From SLQH01 sp964612995 (lineage in GTDB: Bacteria; Planctomycetota; UBA11346), in assembly GCA_964612995.1 (NCBI GenBank), contig CAZTGE010000034.1, positions 1 to 34,126 on the forward strand: a stretch of 34,126 bases of DNA. The letters are read 5' to 3'. The notes under the pieces were generated by a model that was given only the letters and a program-made list of their open reading frames with translations, did no database searches and had not been told where the DNA came from. Both the position numbers and the translations under genes were made by a program. Of the stretch, positions 14,927-24,866 are shown in pieces. Every line of letters starts with the position of its first letter. Positions within the stretch are counted from its first letter, which is position 1.

Positions 14927-17900
14927 CGGTCGGTCCTTTCCAGGAGCTTGGTCACCTCGGTGCGCATGTCCTCGGCGATCTCGGAGGCGGCGCTGTCGGG
15001 GAAGCGTTCGCAGACCTCGGCGAAGCGGTCGCGGGCGGCCTGCAGGTCGCCCTGTTTGCGGGCGACGCGGCCCATCTCGAGCAGGGCCTTGCTGGTCCAG
15101 GAGCTCAGCCGGTAGCGCGTTTCGACCAGCGTGAATGCGGTCAGCGCCTGTTGGTAGTGCTCCTGCGCGAACAGGCATTCGCCGATCTGGAACTGGGCCC
15201 GCGCGGCGGTCGCATCGCGCAGCTCCGAGTCGACCACGGCACGATAGGCGGCGCGGGCTTCGTCGTAGCGCTCACGGTTCTCCAGCGCGAGACCGTAGGC
15301 GAGCCGGGCCTGGGGCGCGTAGCGGCTGTCCGGATAGTCGGCGAGGAAACGCTCGGCGTGCTTGCGGCTCTGATCCCAGCGGCCGGCGAGGCCTTCGCAC
15401 TGGGTTAGTCGCAGCAAGGCAGCCTCGTGTTCGGGGTTTTCGGCGCCGGCGGCGACGGCGGTGGCGAAGTGCTTGCAGGCGCGGTCGAATTCGCGTTCGT
15501 TGCGGCGGGCCTCGCCAGCGAGGAATGCGACATTGGCCCGGCGATCGCTCTGCGGGTGGTGCTTGAGGAAATGCTCGAAAGCATCCGCCGCGGCCGGCGC
15601 GTCACCGGCCTGGCTGGCGCACCAGCCGCGCAGGTAGGCGATGCGTTCACGATCGGCGCGCGGGGCCTGATCGCCGACGGCGTCGAGCAGCTCGCGCGCG
15701 GCATCGTAGCGCTCGTCGTTGATGGCGATCTCGGCGCGGGCGATCCGCGCCTTGCCGGCGAGCGGACTGTCGCCATGGGCCTCGATCATCAGCGCGTAGG
15801 CGCGTTCGGCCGCCGCGTTGTCGCCCTGTTGGTGCAAGGTCCAGGCGCGCCAATAGGCGATGCGGTCACGCAGGTTCTCGACGCTCTCGTGCGACTCGGC
15901 CGCGGCGAACTGCTCGAGCGCCTTGGCGTGCTCGCCGGCAGAGGCGAGGCACAGGCCGCGGTAGTAGGCGAGCTGGCCGGCCCGCTCGCCGCCGCCCGCC
16001 GTGCCGAAGTGCTCGCGCAGGAAACGGTCCGCCTGTTTGAACTCGCCGTGACGGATGTCGATCACCGCCGCCTGGACCGCGGCGTCGTCGGCGAGCTGGT
16101 GCTTCCGGTGGCCGGCCACCTCGGTGAAACGCTTGCGCGCCGCATCGTGCTCGCCGCGGTCGAGTTGGTGCCAGGCAAGGTAATAGGTGCCCGCGACAAC
16201 GCCGCGTTTGTGCGCATCGCGGAGGAACTCGCCACGACGCTTGTCGTTTTCGGTATGGTCATAGACGTGTCGGCAGAGGGCGGCATAGGCGCTGCGGGCG
16301 TCGGTGACCGCCTCGCGGCGCTGCTTGTCGTCGATGATCCGATCGAGCACCGCGACCGCCTTGTCGGCATCCCCGGCGCGGTGGTGGGCCAGGGCGAGAT
16401 TGTAGGTCGCGGTGTGGGCGTTGGGTGCGTCGCCATCCTTGTCGAGGAAGCGCCGCAGGTGTTCGACGGCCTTCGGCCAGTGTTCGAGCCGCAGGTGGCA
16501 GTCACCGGCGAGGTAGTGCAGCTGCGCGAAAGCGGGATCTTCTGGCGGGTCGGCCAGCAGGGGGGCGAGTGCATCGAGCGCCTCCTGCCAGCGGCCGGCT
16601 TCGTGGGCGGTCTTGGCCCGGCGCAGGCGGGTGACCCGCGTTGCCTGACCGGCCAGACCCTCGGCCTGTTCGAGCTGTGCGTAGAGCGGTGCAGCGTCGG
16701 CTTCGCGGCCGAGCGCGACCAGGGTTTCGGCCTTGACGAAGCGGACCTCGTCGGCGGCTTCGGCCTGACCGGCGCGTTCGAGATAGCGGTCGCAGACGGT
16801 GAGCGCATCCTCGTAACGTTGCGCCTGATGCAGGCAGTAGGCGCGCAGGCGCAGGGCCTCGGGGCCGCAGTCGCTGTCCTGGGGCACCCGGGCGAAGAGC
16901 TCGGCTGCGGCGAGATGGTGATCACGGTACATCGCCGCGGTGCCGCGTTCGAGCATGACCTCGGGGTGGAGCGGATGGCCCGGTGCGAGGTCATCGAGCG
17001 CGGCGAGCAGTTCGGCCGCGCGCTTGTGGTCGCCGTCGGCGGCGCGTGCCCGGGCGCCCCACAGTCGGGCTTCGACGCCGAGCTCGGTGTGGTCGTAGAG
17101 GTCGTCTAGTTCCTTGCGTGCCCTGCCGTGGTCCCCTTCCTGGTAGCGGGCACGACCGGCGAGCAGGCGGGCGTCATCGCGCCAGGGGGAATCCTTGTGG
17201 TGCTTGCGCAGTTGCCCCAGGCGCTTGCGGCAGGTCTTGTAATGGCCGCGTTGGAAGGCCATGACCGCGTGGTTGTAGGCCGCGGCATCGGCGAAGGGCC
17301 CCTGCTGGTGATCGGTGGCTTCGGCGAAGGCGCGTTCGGCCTCCTCGAGCCGGCCGAGCGCGGCGAGGCACTCGCCACGACGGTAGCGCGCGCGGTGGAC
17401 CAGATCGGGGTCCGTCTTGGCCACGATGACTGCCTGCAGCGGAGCGAGCGCGGCTTCGCTCTGGTCGTCCTGCAGCAGCGCGTTGCCGAGGTGGAGCCGG
17501 ATCAGGTCCTCGTGCTCGCCAGTGCTCCCGTCGAGCAGCCGCCGGCCGAGCGCGATCGCTGCGGGCCAATCGCCGCGCCGGGCGTGGATCTCGAGCAGGG
17601 CCACGCCGGCGGCGATCCGCTGCGCCCCGTCCGCCTCGGCCACCATCCAGGCGAGGTCCTCGAGCGCCTGGGCCGTCTGACCCGCGTGGAGGCGGGAGAA
17701 GCCGAGCATCAGCATCAGGCGGTGTTCGTCGGCCACACCGGCGTCGCGCAGCGCGGCGAGCAGTTCGGCCGCCTCTGCGTACTGCTGCAGGTGGTAGCGG
17801 CAGATCGCCAGGCCCCACCGGGCCTGATCCGCCTTGTCGTGCTCGGCGTGATCGGCGAGAAAGCGTTCGTACTGGCTCACCGCCGGTGCATAGAGCCGGC

Positions 17901-18036
17901 GCATGGTCAGGGCGTTGGCGTTGTAGTAGGGCTCGAGTGCGGGATCGGGCGCTTGCGCTTGCGCCTGGAGTGGTTCGGCGGCATTGAGTGCGATGCCGGC
18001 CCAGAGCAGGGCGCTGGCGGTCGTGGTCCTGATCAT
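14923..18036 (-). CDS. Secreted TPR-repeat protein (CpoB/YbgF-like repeats)
   Basis: A 1037-residue protein. Residues 1-27 form a signal peptide (MIRTTTASALLWAGIALNAA, then an Ala-rich cleavage region). The rest is almost entirely TPR-type helix pairs, for example YAPAVSQYERFLADHAEHDKA, YAEAAELLAALRDAG, and near the end SRYAPQARLAYGLALENRERYDEARAAYRAV. The late repeats resemble those of CpoB/YbgF, the periplasmic partner of Tol-Pal. The ATG at 18036 was chosen because it begins the signal peptide; the frame continues to 18330 but would overlap the divergent gene. As first gene of the operon it likely scaffolds the ExbBD-driven complex in the periplasm. No enzymatic domain is visible. Confidence 0.85.
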   Translation of the reverse strand: MIRTTTASALLWAGIALNAAEPLQAQAQAPDPALEPYYNANALTMRRLYAPAVSQYERFLADHAEHDKADQARWGLAICRYHLQQYAEAAELLAALRDAGVADEHRLMLMLGFSRLHAGQTAQALEDLAWMVAEADGAQRIAAGVALLEIHARRGDWPAAIALGRRLLDGSTGEHEDLIRLHLGNALLQDDQSEAALAPLQAVIVAKTDPDLVHRARYRRGECLAALGRLEEAERAFAEATDHQQGPFADAAAYNHAVMAFQRGHYKTCRKRLGQLRKHHKDSPWRDDARLLAGRARYQEGDHGRARKELDDLYDHTELGVEARLWGARARAADGDHKRAAELLAALDDLAPGHPLHPEVMLERGTAAMYRDHHLAAAELFARVPQDSDCGPEALRLRAYCLHQAQRYEDALTVCDRYLERAGQAEAADEVRFVKAETLVALGREADAAPLYAQLEQAEGLAGQATRVTRLRRAKTAHEAGRWQEALDALAPLLADPPEDPAFAQLHYLAGDCHLRLEHWPKAVEHLRRFLDKDGDAPNAHTATYNLALAHHRAGDADKAVAVLDRIIDDKQRREAVTDARSAYAALCRHVYDHTENDKRRGEFLRDAHKRGVVAGTYYLAWHQLDRGEHDAARKRFTEVAGHRKHQLADDAAVQAAVIDIRHGEFKQADRFLREHFGTAGGGERAGQLAYYRGLCLASAGEHAKALEQFAAAESHESVENLRDRIAYWRAWTLHQQGDNAAAERAYALMIEAHGDSPLAGKARIARAEIAINDERYDAARELLDAVGDQAPRADRERIAYLRGWCASQAGDAPAAADAFEHFLKHHPQSDRRANVAFLAGEARRNEREFDRACKHFATAVAAGAENPEHEAALLRLTQCEGLAGRWDQSRKHAERFLADYPDSRYAPQARLAYGLALENRERYDEARAAYRAVVDSELRDATAARAQFQIGECLFAQEHYQQALTAFTLVETRYRLSSWTSKALLEMGRVARKQGDLQAARDRFAEVCERFPDSAASEIAEDMRTEVTKLLERTDR

Positions 18037-18215
18037 TGCTCGGAAGGGATACACCGTTGCGCTCCTCCGGTCGGGACTGTGGCCTGGGGCGGGCATCGCG
18101 GCGATGTCCTGGCCGGTGCACCCACTCAATGCGAGGCCTCCCGTGGCTGTGACAGGGCCGGTTGTCGCCCATAGGGGCGGTTCGACATTCAACACCTTGC
18201 CGCGTAGGAGGGTAC
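18037..18215. promoter_or_regulatory. Divergent intergenic region between the TPR/exbBD operon and the PQQ-propeller gene
   Basis: These 179 bases separate two divergent transcription units and must hold both promoters. I see no convincing sigma-70 boxes and no clear operator palindrome. An AGGAGGG ribosome site lies at its right edge for the plus-strand gene. Confidence 0.4.
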
Positions 18216-21200
18216 ATGCTTCCGGCGCCGCTGGAGCGGCGATGGAGGCTGTACATGCTCGCGAATCGGACCGTCCCCGTGCTCGTCGCCCTGCATCTGG
18301 CCCTCGGCCTGGCCGCTGGTGGCGGCGCACCGCTGGGTGCAGCGGAGGAGCTCGCCACCCTGCGCGCCGACCTGGAGGCGATCGTCACCGCGCGCGATGC
18401 GGCGCTCGAACGACTCAACGCCCGGCTCGAACGCGACAGCCAGCAGGGTCCGCTGCTCGATCTGCGTCTGGACGAGGAGCATCACCACGCCCATGAGCCG
18501 ATGCGCATGGATCTGACCTATTGTGGCGGACGCTTCCACGGCGCCGGCGCCTTCCTCAAGAGCTACAATCAGGCAGAGCACCGGATCGACGCCAGCGGGC
18601 TACGGCTCGAGGGCGAGCGGCTCACCGGTACGCTGGTGATCACCCTGCGTCCCGACCAGTGGGTGCCGCCCGATCACACCGAACGCGAGCAGACGCATCA
18701 CATCGATGCACGGATCGACGGATCGGCGGTGGTCGGCAGCTATCGCTACACCGGCCACCTCGGTCCTGACAAGGATCGGCTCAGTGGGACCGTGGCCCGG
18801 CGCGAGGCCACGGTGAGCGTTGCCGGCCCGAGCGGCACAGAGACGGTGGCGGATGGCCCCGCAGGAGCGGTAGAGCTCGGTCGGCTGAGCGCTCAGGCCT
18901 ACCGGCAGCTGTGGGCGGCCGCTTTCGCCCTGCACGCCTACCCGGTGAGCTACCAGACCTGGCTCGAGCGCAACCTCGTCGGTCTGCCCGAATGGAGCGT
19001 GGAAAGCGATGCAGTGACCGACATCAAGCAGACGGTCGCCCGCATGGCCGCCTGTGCCCGGCGCTTCGACCCGGCCGCCCCCGCGGCCGGTGAATTCGCC
19101 CAGGGGTTCTGCGGCCCTGCAGACCAGCGTTTCGGCCCGTTCTTTGCCACCTCGGCCCTGGAGCAGGGGGCCGACGGTGTCGCCGTGTTGCCGGAGGCCA
19201 CCGGTACCCCCGGCGCCCAACGCTGGCAGTACGTGCCGCGGTGGACCATCCTCGGTCCGTTCCCTGCGCCCAACCGTACCGACCACATCCTGCCCGGTTT
19301 GCCCGAAGCCATCCCGCCGCGTCAGGCACGATACGCCTTGCGTACCGTCGATTTCGGCCGCGACTTCGTGCATCCGGACTGGTTGAGCGAGGAACAGAAG
19401 AGCGTGGCTTATCACTCCTACAGCGCCGCGGATTGGCTCAAGAACTATATCGCATCGGGCAAGCCGGAGACGGCGCAGGCCTACACGTATCCGGCCGAAA
19501 CCCGCAGCGGGCGCTGGGGGACCGCGGTGATGCCACCGCGCTGGTGCGTGACCCCGACCAAGGTCCCGGTCTATGGCGCGACCCGCAGTTCCTACTTCGC
19601 CAGCACCCTGGTCCGCAGCGAGGTCAAGCGCACGGTGTGGGTCGAGGCCAACTGCCAGGATGCCGGACAGCTGTGGATCAATGATCGCCTGGCCTGGCAC
19701 AGCCAGCCGGATCTGGAGGATCGCAAGCGGGTCAAATGGTCGATCTTCCCGATCGAACTCGAGGCCGGCGAGAACACGGTGATGGTGCGGTGTCGCAACG
19801 ACGACCCCGCGACCTCGGTGCGGGTGCTCTTCTGTACCCGTGGCCAGCCGGATCCCGATCCCGTGGCCCAGGTGGCAGCCGGTGTCGACGCGAGCGCGGT
19901 CCATCTCGGCTTCCGCGGCAACGGTACCGGGCGCTTCCCTGCTCCGGCCGAGGGCCATCCGCCTCTGGCCTGGGATATCGAGACCGGCACCAACGTCCGC
20001 TGGACCCTGCCGCTGCCGAGTTACTCGCATAGCTATCCGTTGATCGTGGGTGATCGCATCTTCACCAACTCGGAACCGCACTGGCTCTACTGCATCGACA
20101 AGATGAGCGGCGAGGTGCTCTGGAAGCGTGCGAGCAATCTGGCCGGGTTCTTCGCCCCCGAAGACCGCGAACTCGGTCGCCAGGGCTATGCCCTGCTGGC
20201 CGGCTCCAACCTCGAGACCGAGGTGCGCCAACAAGCCGCTGCGCTCGAAGACGAGAAGATGGAGGTCGATCTCGCCCTGCGCGAAGACGATCTCGACGCG
20301 GCCAGGCGCACCGAATTGCGCAAGCGGTCGCGCGATCTGCGCAACGAGATCTCGGAGTTGGTCGGCCGGCGCAATCCCGGCCTGCGGACGCTGTCCAAAT
20401 ACAACGCCGGCCGCGGCGGCTGGCACCGGTTCACCGGCCTGACCATGCCCACGCCGGTGAGCGATGGCGAGCATATCTGGGTCAAGTACGCCCATGGTGT
20501 GGTGGCGTGTTACGATCTTGCTGGCGAGCGGCGCTGGATCGTCGACACCAAGCTGCGCGGAAACATCGCCGGCGTGTCCTCGCCGGTGCTCGTCGGCGAC
20601 ATTCTGATCGTCGAGGGCGGCCCGAAATATCGCGCCAAGGCCGAGGGTCGGAGCATGACCGATCTCGCGCGCGAGGCCGACGTGCCGACGGGCAAGAAGC
20701 AGGACCTGCACTATGTGGTCGCCTTGAATGCGAGCACCGGTGAAGAACGCTGGAACCGGGTGGTCAAATGCGGCATCGGCGGCTACGGCACCCCCGGCGG
20801 ACCGCGGGCGCTGCGGCTGCGTGGGCCGGAGGGCCCGGTCGACGTGGTGGTGACCCAGCGCATGCTGCTGGCCGCCGCTGACGGCCGCGTGCTCAGCGAT
20901 TCCTGTCGGGTCTCGCCGGGCTACGCCGGGTTCGTGGATGACGGCATCCTCTACGGTGGCAGCTCGAGTGTGACCTTCTGGGCCGAAGCGACCGGTCAGG
21001 TCGGCATCCGCTATCTCGTCAACGGCGGGGGTGGGTACACCACCAATGGTTGTGTATTGGCAGCCGACGGCCGGTTCTACGGCAATCCCGATTCACGAGT
21101 GAAGGCCGGACGGACTGCGATCCCCTGGCAGACGCTCTCGGTGGTCGACGCCGCGAGCGGCAAGCAGGTCTTCAAACAGGAACCGTGCATGGAGGATGTC

Positions 21201-22277
21201 GGTAACGACTACACCCCGCCAGCGGCGTGCGGCTCCCACGTCTATCTCACCGACACGGGCAACGGCTCCACCTGGCGGGCGCCGGGCGGCGGCGGTGGCA
21301 TCCTGGTGGTCGAGACCGGCGATCCGCCGCGGCTGGTCGCACGCAGCTCGGTCGAGGGCATGGCCTATTCCGGCCCGGTCTTTGACGGGTCGCGGATGTA
21401 CCTGCGTACGCGCGCCTCGCTGACCTGCTTCGAGACCACGACCGAAGAGGGGCGCCGCCTGGAATACGAGAAGAGCGTGCTCGAGCTGTTCGATGTCTGC
21501 TCGCGCCTGCCGCTGACACCGCAGATCGAACGCGTGGTCGACCTGCCGCCTGATGAGGATTACACCCCGGGTGCGGGAGTGCCGGTGACCAAGGTCTACG
21601 GACAGATGGGTCCGTCCGGATTCCTCGTTCTCGGTCCTTTCCCTCCCGAGCCGGCGGGCAAGGACCATCTCGAGTCGGCTGGCGGTTGCGCCGGGGTGCG
21701 CCCCGAGCCGGGAGCCACGGTGGGCTCGCAGACCTGGAAGCCACTGGCTCCGGAGCTGTTCACCCACGCGAGCGGCTTGAACGAGGATCTCTACGGACGC
21801 GATCGCTTCTCCTCACGCACCGCCATCGACCTGACTGCGGTGACCGACGGCAAAGGCGGTGCGGCGCACTACTTCTATACGGTGATGGAGGTGACGCGGC
21901 CCAAGGTGCTGCGCTACACCAACGCCGGTCGCGACTTCGCCACCTGGATTGCCGGCACACCGATCGAGCACGAGCAGCGGTTCCGGGTCTCACCGGGGTA
22001 TTACCCGATCCTGATCCGTACCTCGCTCGGGCGGCTGCCGCCCTTCGCGGCCAAACGAACCATCGCCGCCGAACCCCATTTCGTCCAGGTAAGCGATCCG
22101 CTCGACAAGGTCACGGCCTGGCGCGCACAGATCGAGCCGTACCGCGCGCGCCTGCGCGAGGTGGTGGAACGCTGGCCTGGCAAGTGGGCTTTCGAGGCGC
22201 GGACCTACCTCCAACGGCTCGGCGAAGCGGTGCCCTCCGTCACAGACGACGAGCGGTCTGGGGAAACGCCCGACTGA
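18216..22277 (+). CDS. Large secreted PQQ-type beta-propeller protein
   Basis: A 1353-residue protein with a signal segment (TVPVLVALHLALGLAAGGGA). A coiled coil, about 42-72, is followed by a beta-rich region. A carbohydrate-binding-like beta domain then opens with WTILGPFPAPN near residue 341 and contains VWVEANCQDAGQLWIND. A PQQ-like propeller follows, about 565-1090, with repeats such as YCIDKMSGEVLWKR, VALNASTGEERWNR and VVDAASGKQVFKQE. A 60-residue charged coiled coil (about 665-722) is inserted between blades. A second GPF-type domain starts near 1136 (GFLVLGPFPPEP). Two starts compete: ATG 18216 after AGGAGGG, and ATG 18255 after GGAGG with better spacing; the latter gives a classical signal peptide. 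Such proteins are common in PVC bacteria and of unproven function; binding of polysaccharide or a redox role is possible. It is divergent from the exbBD operon and followed by a lyase gene. Confidence 0.75.
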   Translation: MLPAPLERRWRLYMLANRTVPVLVALHLALGLAAGGGAPLGAAEELATLRADLEAIVTARDAALERLNARLERDSQQGPLLDLRLDEEHHHAHEPMRMDLTYCGGRFHGAGAFLKSYNQAEHRIDASGLRLEGERLTGTLVITLRPDQWVPPDHTEREQTHHIDARIDGSAVVGSYRYTGHLGPDKDRLSGTVARREATVSVAGPSGTETVADGPAGAVELGRLSAQAYRQLWAAAFALHAYPVSYQTWLERNLVGLPEWSVESDAVTDIKQTVARMAACARRFDPAAPAAGEFAQGFCGPADQRFGPFFATSALEQGADGVAVLPEATGTPGAQRWQYVPRWTILGPFPAPNRTDHILPGLPEAIPPRQARYALRTVDFGRDFVHPDWLSEEQKSVAYHSYSAADWLKNYIASGKPETAQAYTYPAETRSGRWGTAVMPPRWCVTPTKVPVYGATRSSYFASTLVRSEVKRTVWVEANCQDAGQLWINDRLAWHSQPDLEDRKRVKWSIFPIELEAGENTVMVRCRNDDPATSVRVLFCTRGQPDPDPVAQVAAGVDASAVHLGFRGNGTGRFPAPAEGHPPLAWDIETGTNVRWTLPLPSYSHSYPLIVGDRIFTNSEPHWLYCIDKMSGEVLWKRASNLAGFFAPEDRELGRQGYALLAGSNLETEVRQQAAALEDEKMEVDLALREDDLDAARRTELRKRSRDLRNEISELVGRRNPGLRTLSKYNAGRGGWHRFTGLTMPTPVSDGEHIWVKYAHGVVACYDLAGERRWIVDTKLRGNIAGVSSPVLVGDILIVEGGPKYRAKAEGRSMTDLAREADVPTGKKQDLHYVVALNASTGEERWNRVVKCGIGGYGTPGGPRALRLRGPEGPVDVVVTQRMLLAAADGRVLSDSCRVSPGYAGFVDDGILYGGSSSVTFWAEATGQVGIRYLVNGGGGYTTNGCVLAADGRFYGNPDSRVKAGRTAIPWQTLSVVDAASGKQVFKQEPCMEDVGNDYTPPAACGSHVYLTDTGNGSTWRAPGGGGGILVVETGDPPRLVARSSVEGMAYSGPVFDGSRMYLRTRASLTCFETTTEEGRRLEYEKSVLELFDVCSRLPLTPQIERVVDLPPDEDYTPGAGVPVTKVYGQMGPSGFLVLGPFPPEPAGKDHLESAGGCAGVRPEPGATVGSQTWKPLAPELFTHASGLNEDLYGRDRFSSRTAIDLTAVTDGKGGAAHYFYTVMEVTRPKVLRYTNAGRDFATWIAGTPIEHEQRFRVSPGYYPILIRTSLGRLPPFAAKRTIAAEPHFVQVSDPLDKVTAWRAQIEPYRARLREVVERWPGKWAFEARTYLQRLGEAVPSVTDDERSGETPD

Positions 22278-22449
22278 GCCTTGGCCCTCACGCGCAGCTC
22301 GCCAGCGCGGTACTTCTGCCGCGTTGGCGTGGCTGCGAGATAGCGCAGTCGTTCTGGCGGATCGACTGCCGCCTGCGGCGGACCGGTGGCGAACGCAGGG
22401 CTGGCTCCGGCGTACAAGTTCCCGTGCAGTGCACACGAAAGGGGGAGCG

Positions 22450-24846
22450 ATGGTCGCGTGGCGCGCCGGTGGGAGGCGGTGGACGGTGGCCACGCTGGTG
22501 TCGATCCTGACCATGCTCGTGTGCAGCCTGCGGGCGAACGAGGCGGAAGTCGGCCAGTATCGCATCGAACTGCTCGAGGCGATCCCGCTCCACTACGATC
22601 CGCTCGATGATCACCATCTCGAACTGGGTGTGCGTCTCGACGATGCCGGCCGGTTGCACGTGCTGCGTTCGCATGCACGTACCTACAACACCGGAGATCA
22701 CGTGGTGCGGGTGGTCGAGCAGGGGCGGGATGGCGCGTTCGTAACCGCCACCATCGACCTGCGCATCGAGGAGGATCCCTGGCATCCGGGCTTGACGGCA
22801 CAGATCGCATTCTGTTTCGATCCGCTTGGTGGGATCGGAACCTTCCAGGCGGTCACGGAATTTCCTGGCAAAGAGGCCCGCCATGCCACCGCTGGCAGGC
22901 TGAGCGTCGCGCCCACCGGCCCGTGGCCGGTGCCCATCGCCGGCCACCGCCCACTGGCACCGGATGAGCATCCCCGCCTGGTGGTGCGCCGCGACGATCT
23001 GCCCGAGCTGCGCCAAAAGGCCACCACCCCGCTCGGTCGACGGGCGGTCGACGCCCTTGTCGGTTTCGGGCAGAAGGGCGGGGGAATTGGCGGCATCGCC
23101 GCCAAACGCGCCACCTGGCCGGCAGCGGCGTTGGGCTTCGCCTACCTGCTTACCGGCGATGAAGCCCATGCCCACGCCGCCGCCCGGCAGATCGAGACGG
23201 TGGTCTTCGATCCCGCCGCGGCGGGTTATCGGGCGCAGATGGTGCAGGACATCCACTACGCGCCGTTCGTCCTCGGACTGGCGCTGGCCTACGACGCCTG
23301 TCATCCGGTCTGGGATGCGCAGTTGCGCGCACGCTGCGTGACGGAGATCGCCCGGCGCTGTCGCGAGTTGCAGCGTGGCATCGTCGACGGTCGTCGCATG
23401 CGAGGCATGAACACGGCGGTGTGGAGCAATCACAACGCGATCCGCGTCTCCTGCATGGGCATCGGCGCACTGGCGATCCTCGGCGCAGAGGGCACGGATG
23501 CCGAGTGGTTGGAGACGATCATCGATCGGGCTGCCGTCGATGTCCGCGATTACATCCGCTTTGGCATCGGCGCTTCCGGCCTGGGCATGGAGGGGCACTT
23601 CTACAAGCACATGACCCTGGAGCGTGGGGTGATGCAGTTCATGCGCGCCCATCGCCTGGTGCGCGGTGCCCGGCTGACTCGGGCGCAGACCGCACACTGG
23701 TACGTTGCTGGCGAATTCCACGCGCGCCAACTCGCCGACGATCCGCCGGCCGGGCAGGGTGCGACGTTCTGGGCCACCTTGTTCATGACCGGTCCTGCGG
23801 CGCACATGCAGGTCTTCCGTCACTTCTGGCAGGAAGCCGGCGAGCCCCTGGGCGGCGGCTTCACCGCCCTGCATACGCTGTGCGTTGTGCCGGCGGTCGA
23901 GGCCGCGGCGCCGACGCGTGCCTACCCGTGGTGGCTGCCCGATGAGCGCAAGGGCTGCGAGAAGTTCCGTCCATTCCCCCGCACCGAGCCCGATCCGCAG
24001 GTGTTGCTCAACCTCAAACACGACCTGCGCCGCTCCTGCCACTACGAACGTTCGGGCGCCTGGCCGAGCCTGGAGGTCACCGTGTTCGCGACCCGGTGGT
24101 TGCTCGGCCGGCCGTTCCCCACCTTGCCGCACGCTCCGGTGGCGAACAATCCCTTCCATGGCCCGCACATCCTGCGCCGGCACGAGCCGGTCGCGCGGGT
24201 GGCCGAGCTCGACCTCGATCTCGCCCGCCAGTATTTTCAGGTGCTCAGCCCCGAAGCGGAACCCGAGCGCCAGTTGGCCAGACAGGCCGGCGCGCGCGAG
24301 CTGACGGTGCCCAACTGGGGTCGCCTGGTCTACGATCACGGTATCGCCGGCACCCGATCACTGGTGGTCGATTGCAGCGGCGAGAGCGGCGCGCCCTTGC
24401 TCATCGCCTGGCTCGACAGGCTCGAGAACGTGCCGGAGGCCGAACCCGAAGCAGCGGTCGAAGTGGATATGGGTGATATTCCGCCGGGTCTCGCCGCCTT
24501 GATGCGTCAGAACCGCGAGCCCGAGCCCGGTTCGCGTCTGGCCCTGAACCTGAACGGGGAATTGCGCGACGCGGTGGTGGCTACGGGCAGCCGGTTGCGT
24601 GTCGGTCCGGCCACAGGCGCCAACCTCGCCGCCTGGGCGTTGCACGACGGGGGGTGGAGCGATGGCGCGGTCACTGTCGCAGCCGACCACCGCTACCTCG
24701 TGGTGTTGAGTTTCCAGGAGGGAGCGGCGCCCACGCTCGAGCTCACCGGAGAGCCCGGCGCAGAGCGGATCAGGATCGGTGCGCGGCGCCTGGCTGTGGT
24801 CGACGATCGGCTGCGCTGCGTGGTCGATGCCCCGTCATCGCGCTGA
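22450..24846 (+). CDS. Putative secreted polysaccharide lyase, heparinase II/III-like
   Basis: A 798-residue protein with a signal peptide (WTVATLVSILTMLVCSLRA). An N-terminal beta region is followed, from about residue 170 (EHPRLVVRRDDLPELRQKA), by an alpha/alpha-toroid typical of heparinase II/III and alginate lyases, then a C-terminal beta domain. Candidate catalytic residues are Asn327-His328 in WSNHNAIR and His383/Tyr385 in GMEGHFYKH, which match the Asn/His/Tyr set of that fold. It would cleave uronic-acid-containing polysaccharide by beta-elimination. The ATG at 22450 has GGGGGAG just upstream; a longer frame lacks a signal peptide. It follows the propeller gene by 172 bases. The exact substrate and family are not established. 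A nearby sulfatase fits a sulfated glycan. Confidence 0.75.
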   Translation: MVAWRAGGRRWTVATLVSILTMLVCSLRANEAEVGQYRIELLEAIPLHYDPLDDHHLELGVRLDDAGRLHVLRSHARTYNTGDHVVRVVEQGRDGAFVTATIDLRIEEDPWHPGLTAQIAFCFDPLGGIGTFQAVTEFPGKEARHATAGRLSVAPTGPWPVPIAGHRPLAPDEHPRLVVRRDDLPELRQKATTPLGRRAVDALVGFGQKGGGIGGIAAKRATWPAAALGFAYLLTGDEAHAHAAARQIETVVFDPAAAGYRAQMVQDIHYAPFVLGLALAYDACHPVWDAQLRARCVTEIARRCRELQRGIVDGRRMRGMNTAVWSNHNAIRVSCMGIGALAILGAEGTDAEWLETIIDRAAVDVRDYIRFGIGASGLGMEGHFYKHMTLERGVMQFMRAHRLVRGARLTRAQTAHWYVAGEFHARQLADDPPAGQGATFWATLFMTGPAAHMQVFRHFWQEAGEPLGGGFTALHTLCVVPAVEAAAPTRAYPWWLPDERKGCEKFRPFPRTEPDPQVLLNLKHDLRRSCHYERSGAWPSLEVTVFATRWLLGRPFPTLPHAPVANNPFHGPHILRRHEPVARVAELDLDLARQYFQVLSPEAEPERQLARQAGARELTVPNWGRLVYDHGIAGTRSLVVDCSGESGAPLLIAWLDRLENVPEAEPEAAVEVDMGDIPPGLAALMRQNREPEPGSRLALNLNGELRDAVVATGSRLRVGPATGANLAAWALHDGGWSDGAVTVAADHRYLVVLSFQEGAAPTLELTGEPGAERIRIGARRLAVVDDRLRCVVDAPSSR

Positions 24847-24866
24847 GCGCGCCCGGCGATACGGCT

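Noticed and set aside
18037..18330. N-terminal extension of the TPR protein on the minus strand
   Set aside because: It would overlap the start of the divergent propeller gene and would bury the signal peptide that begins at 18036.
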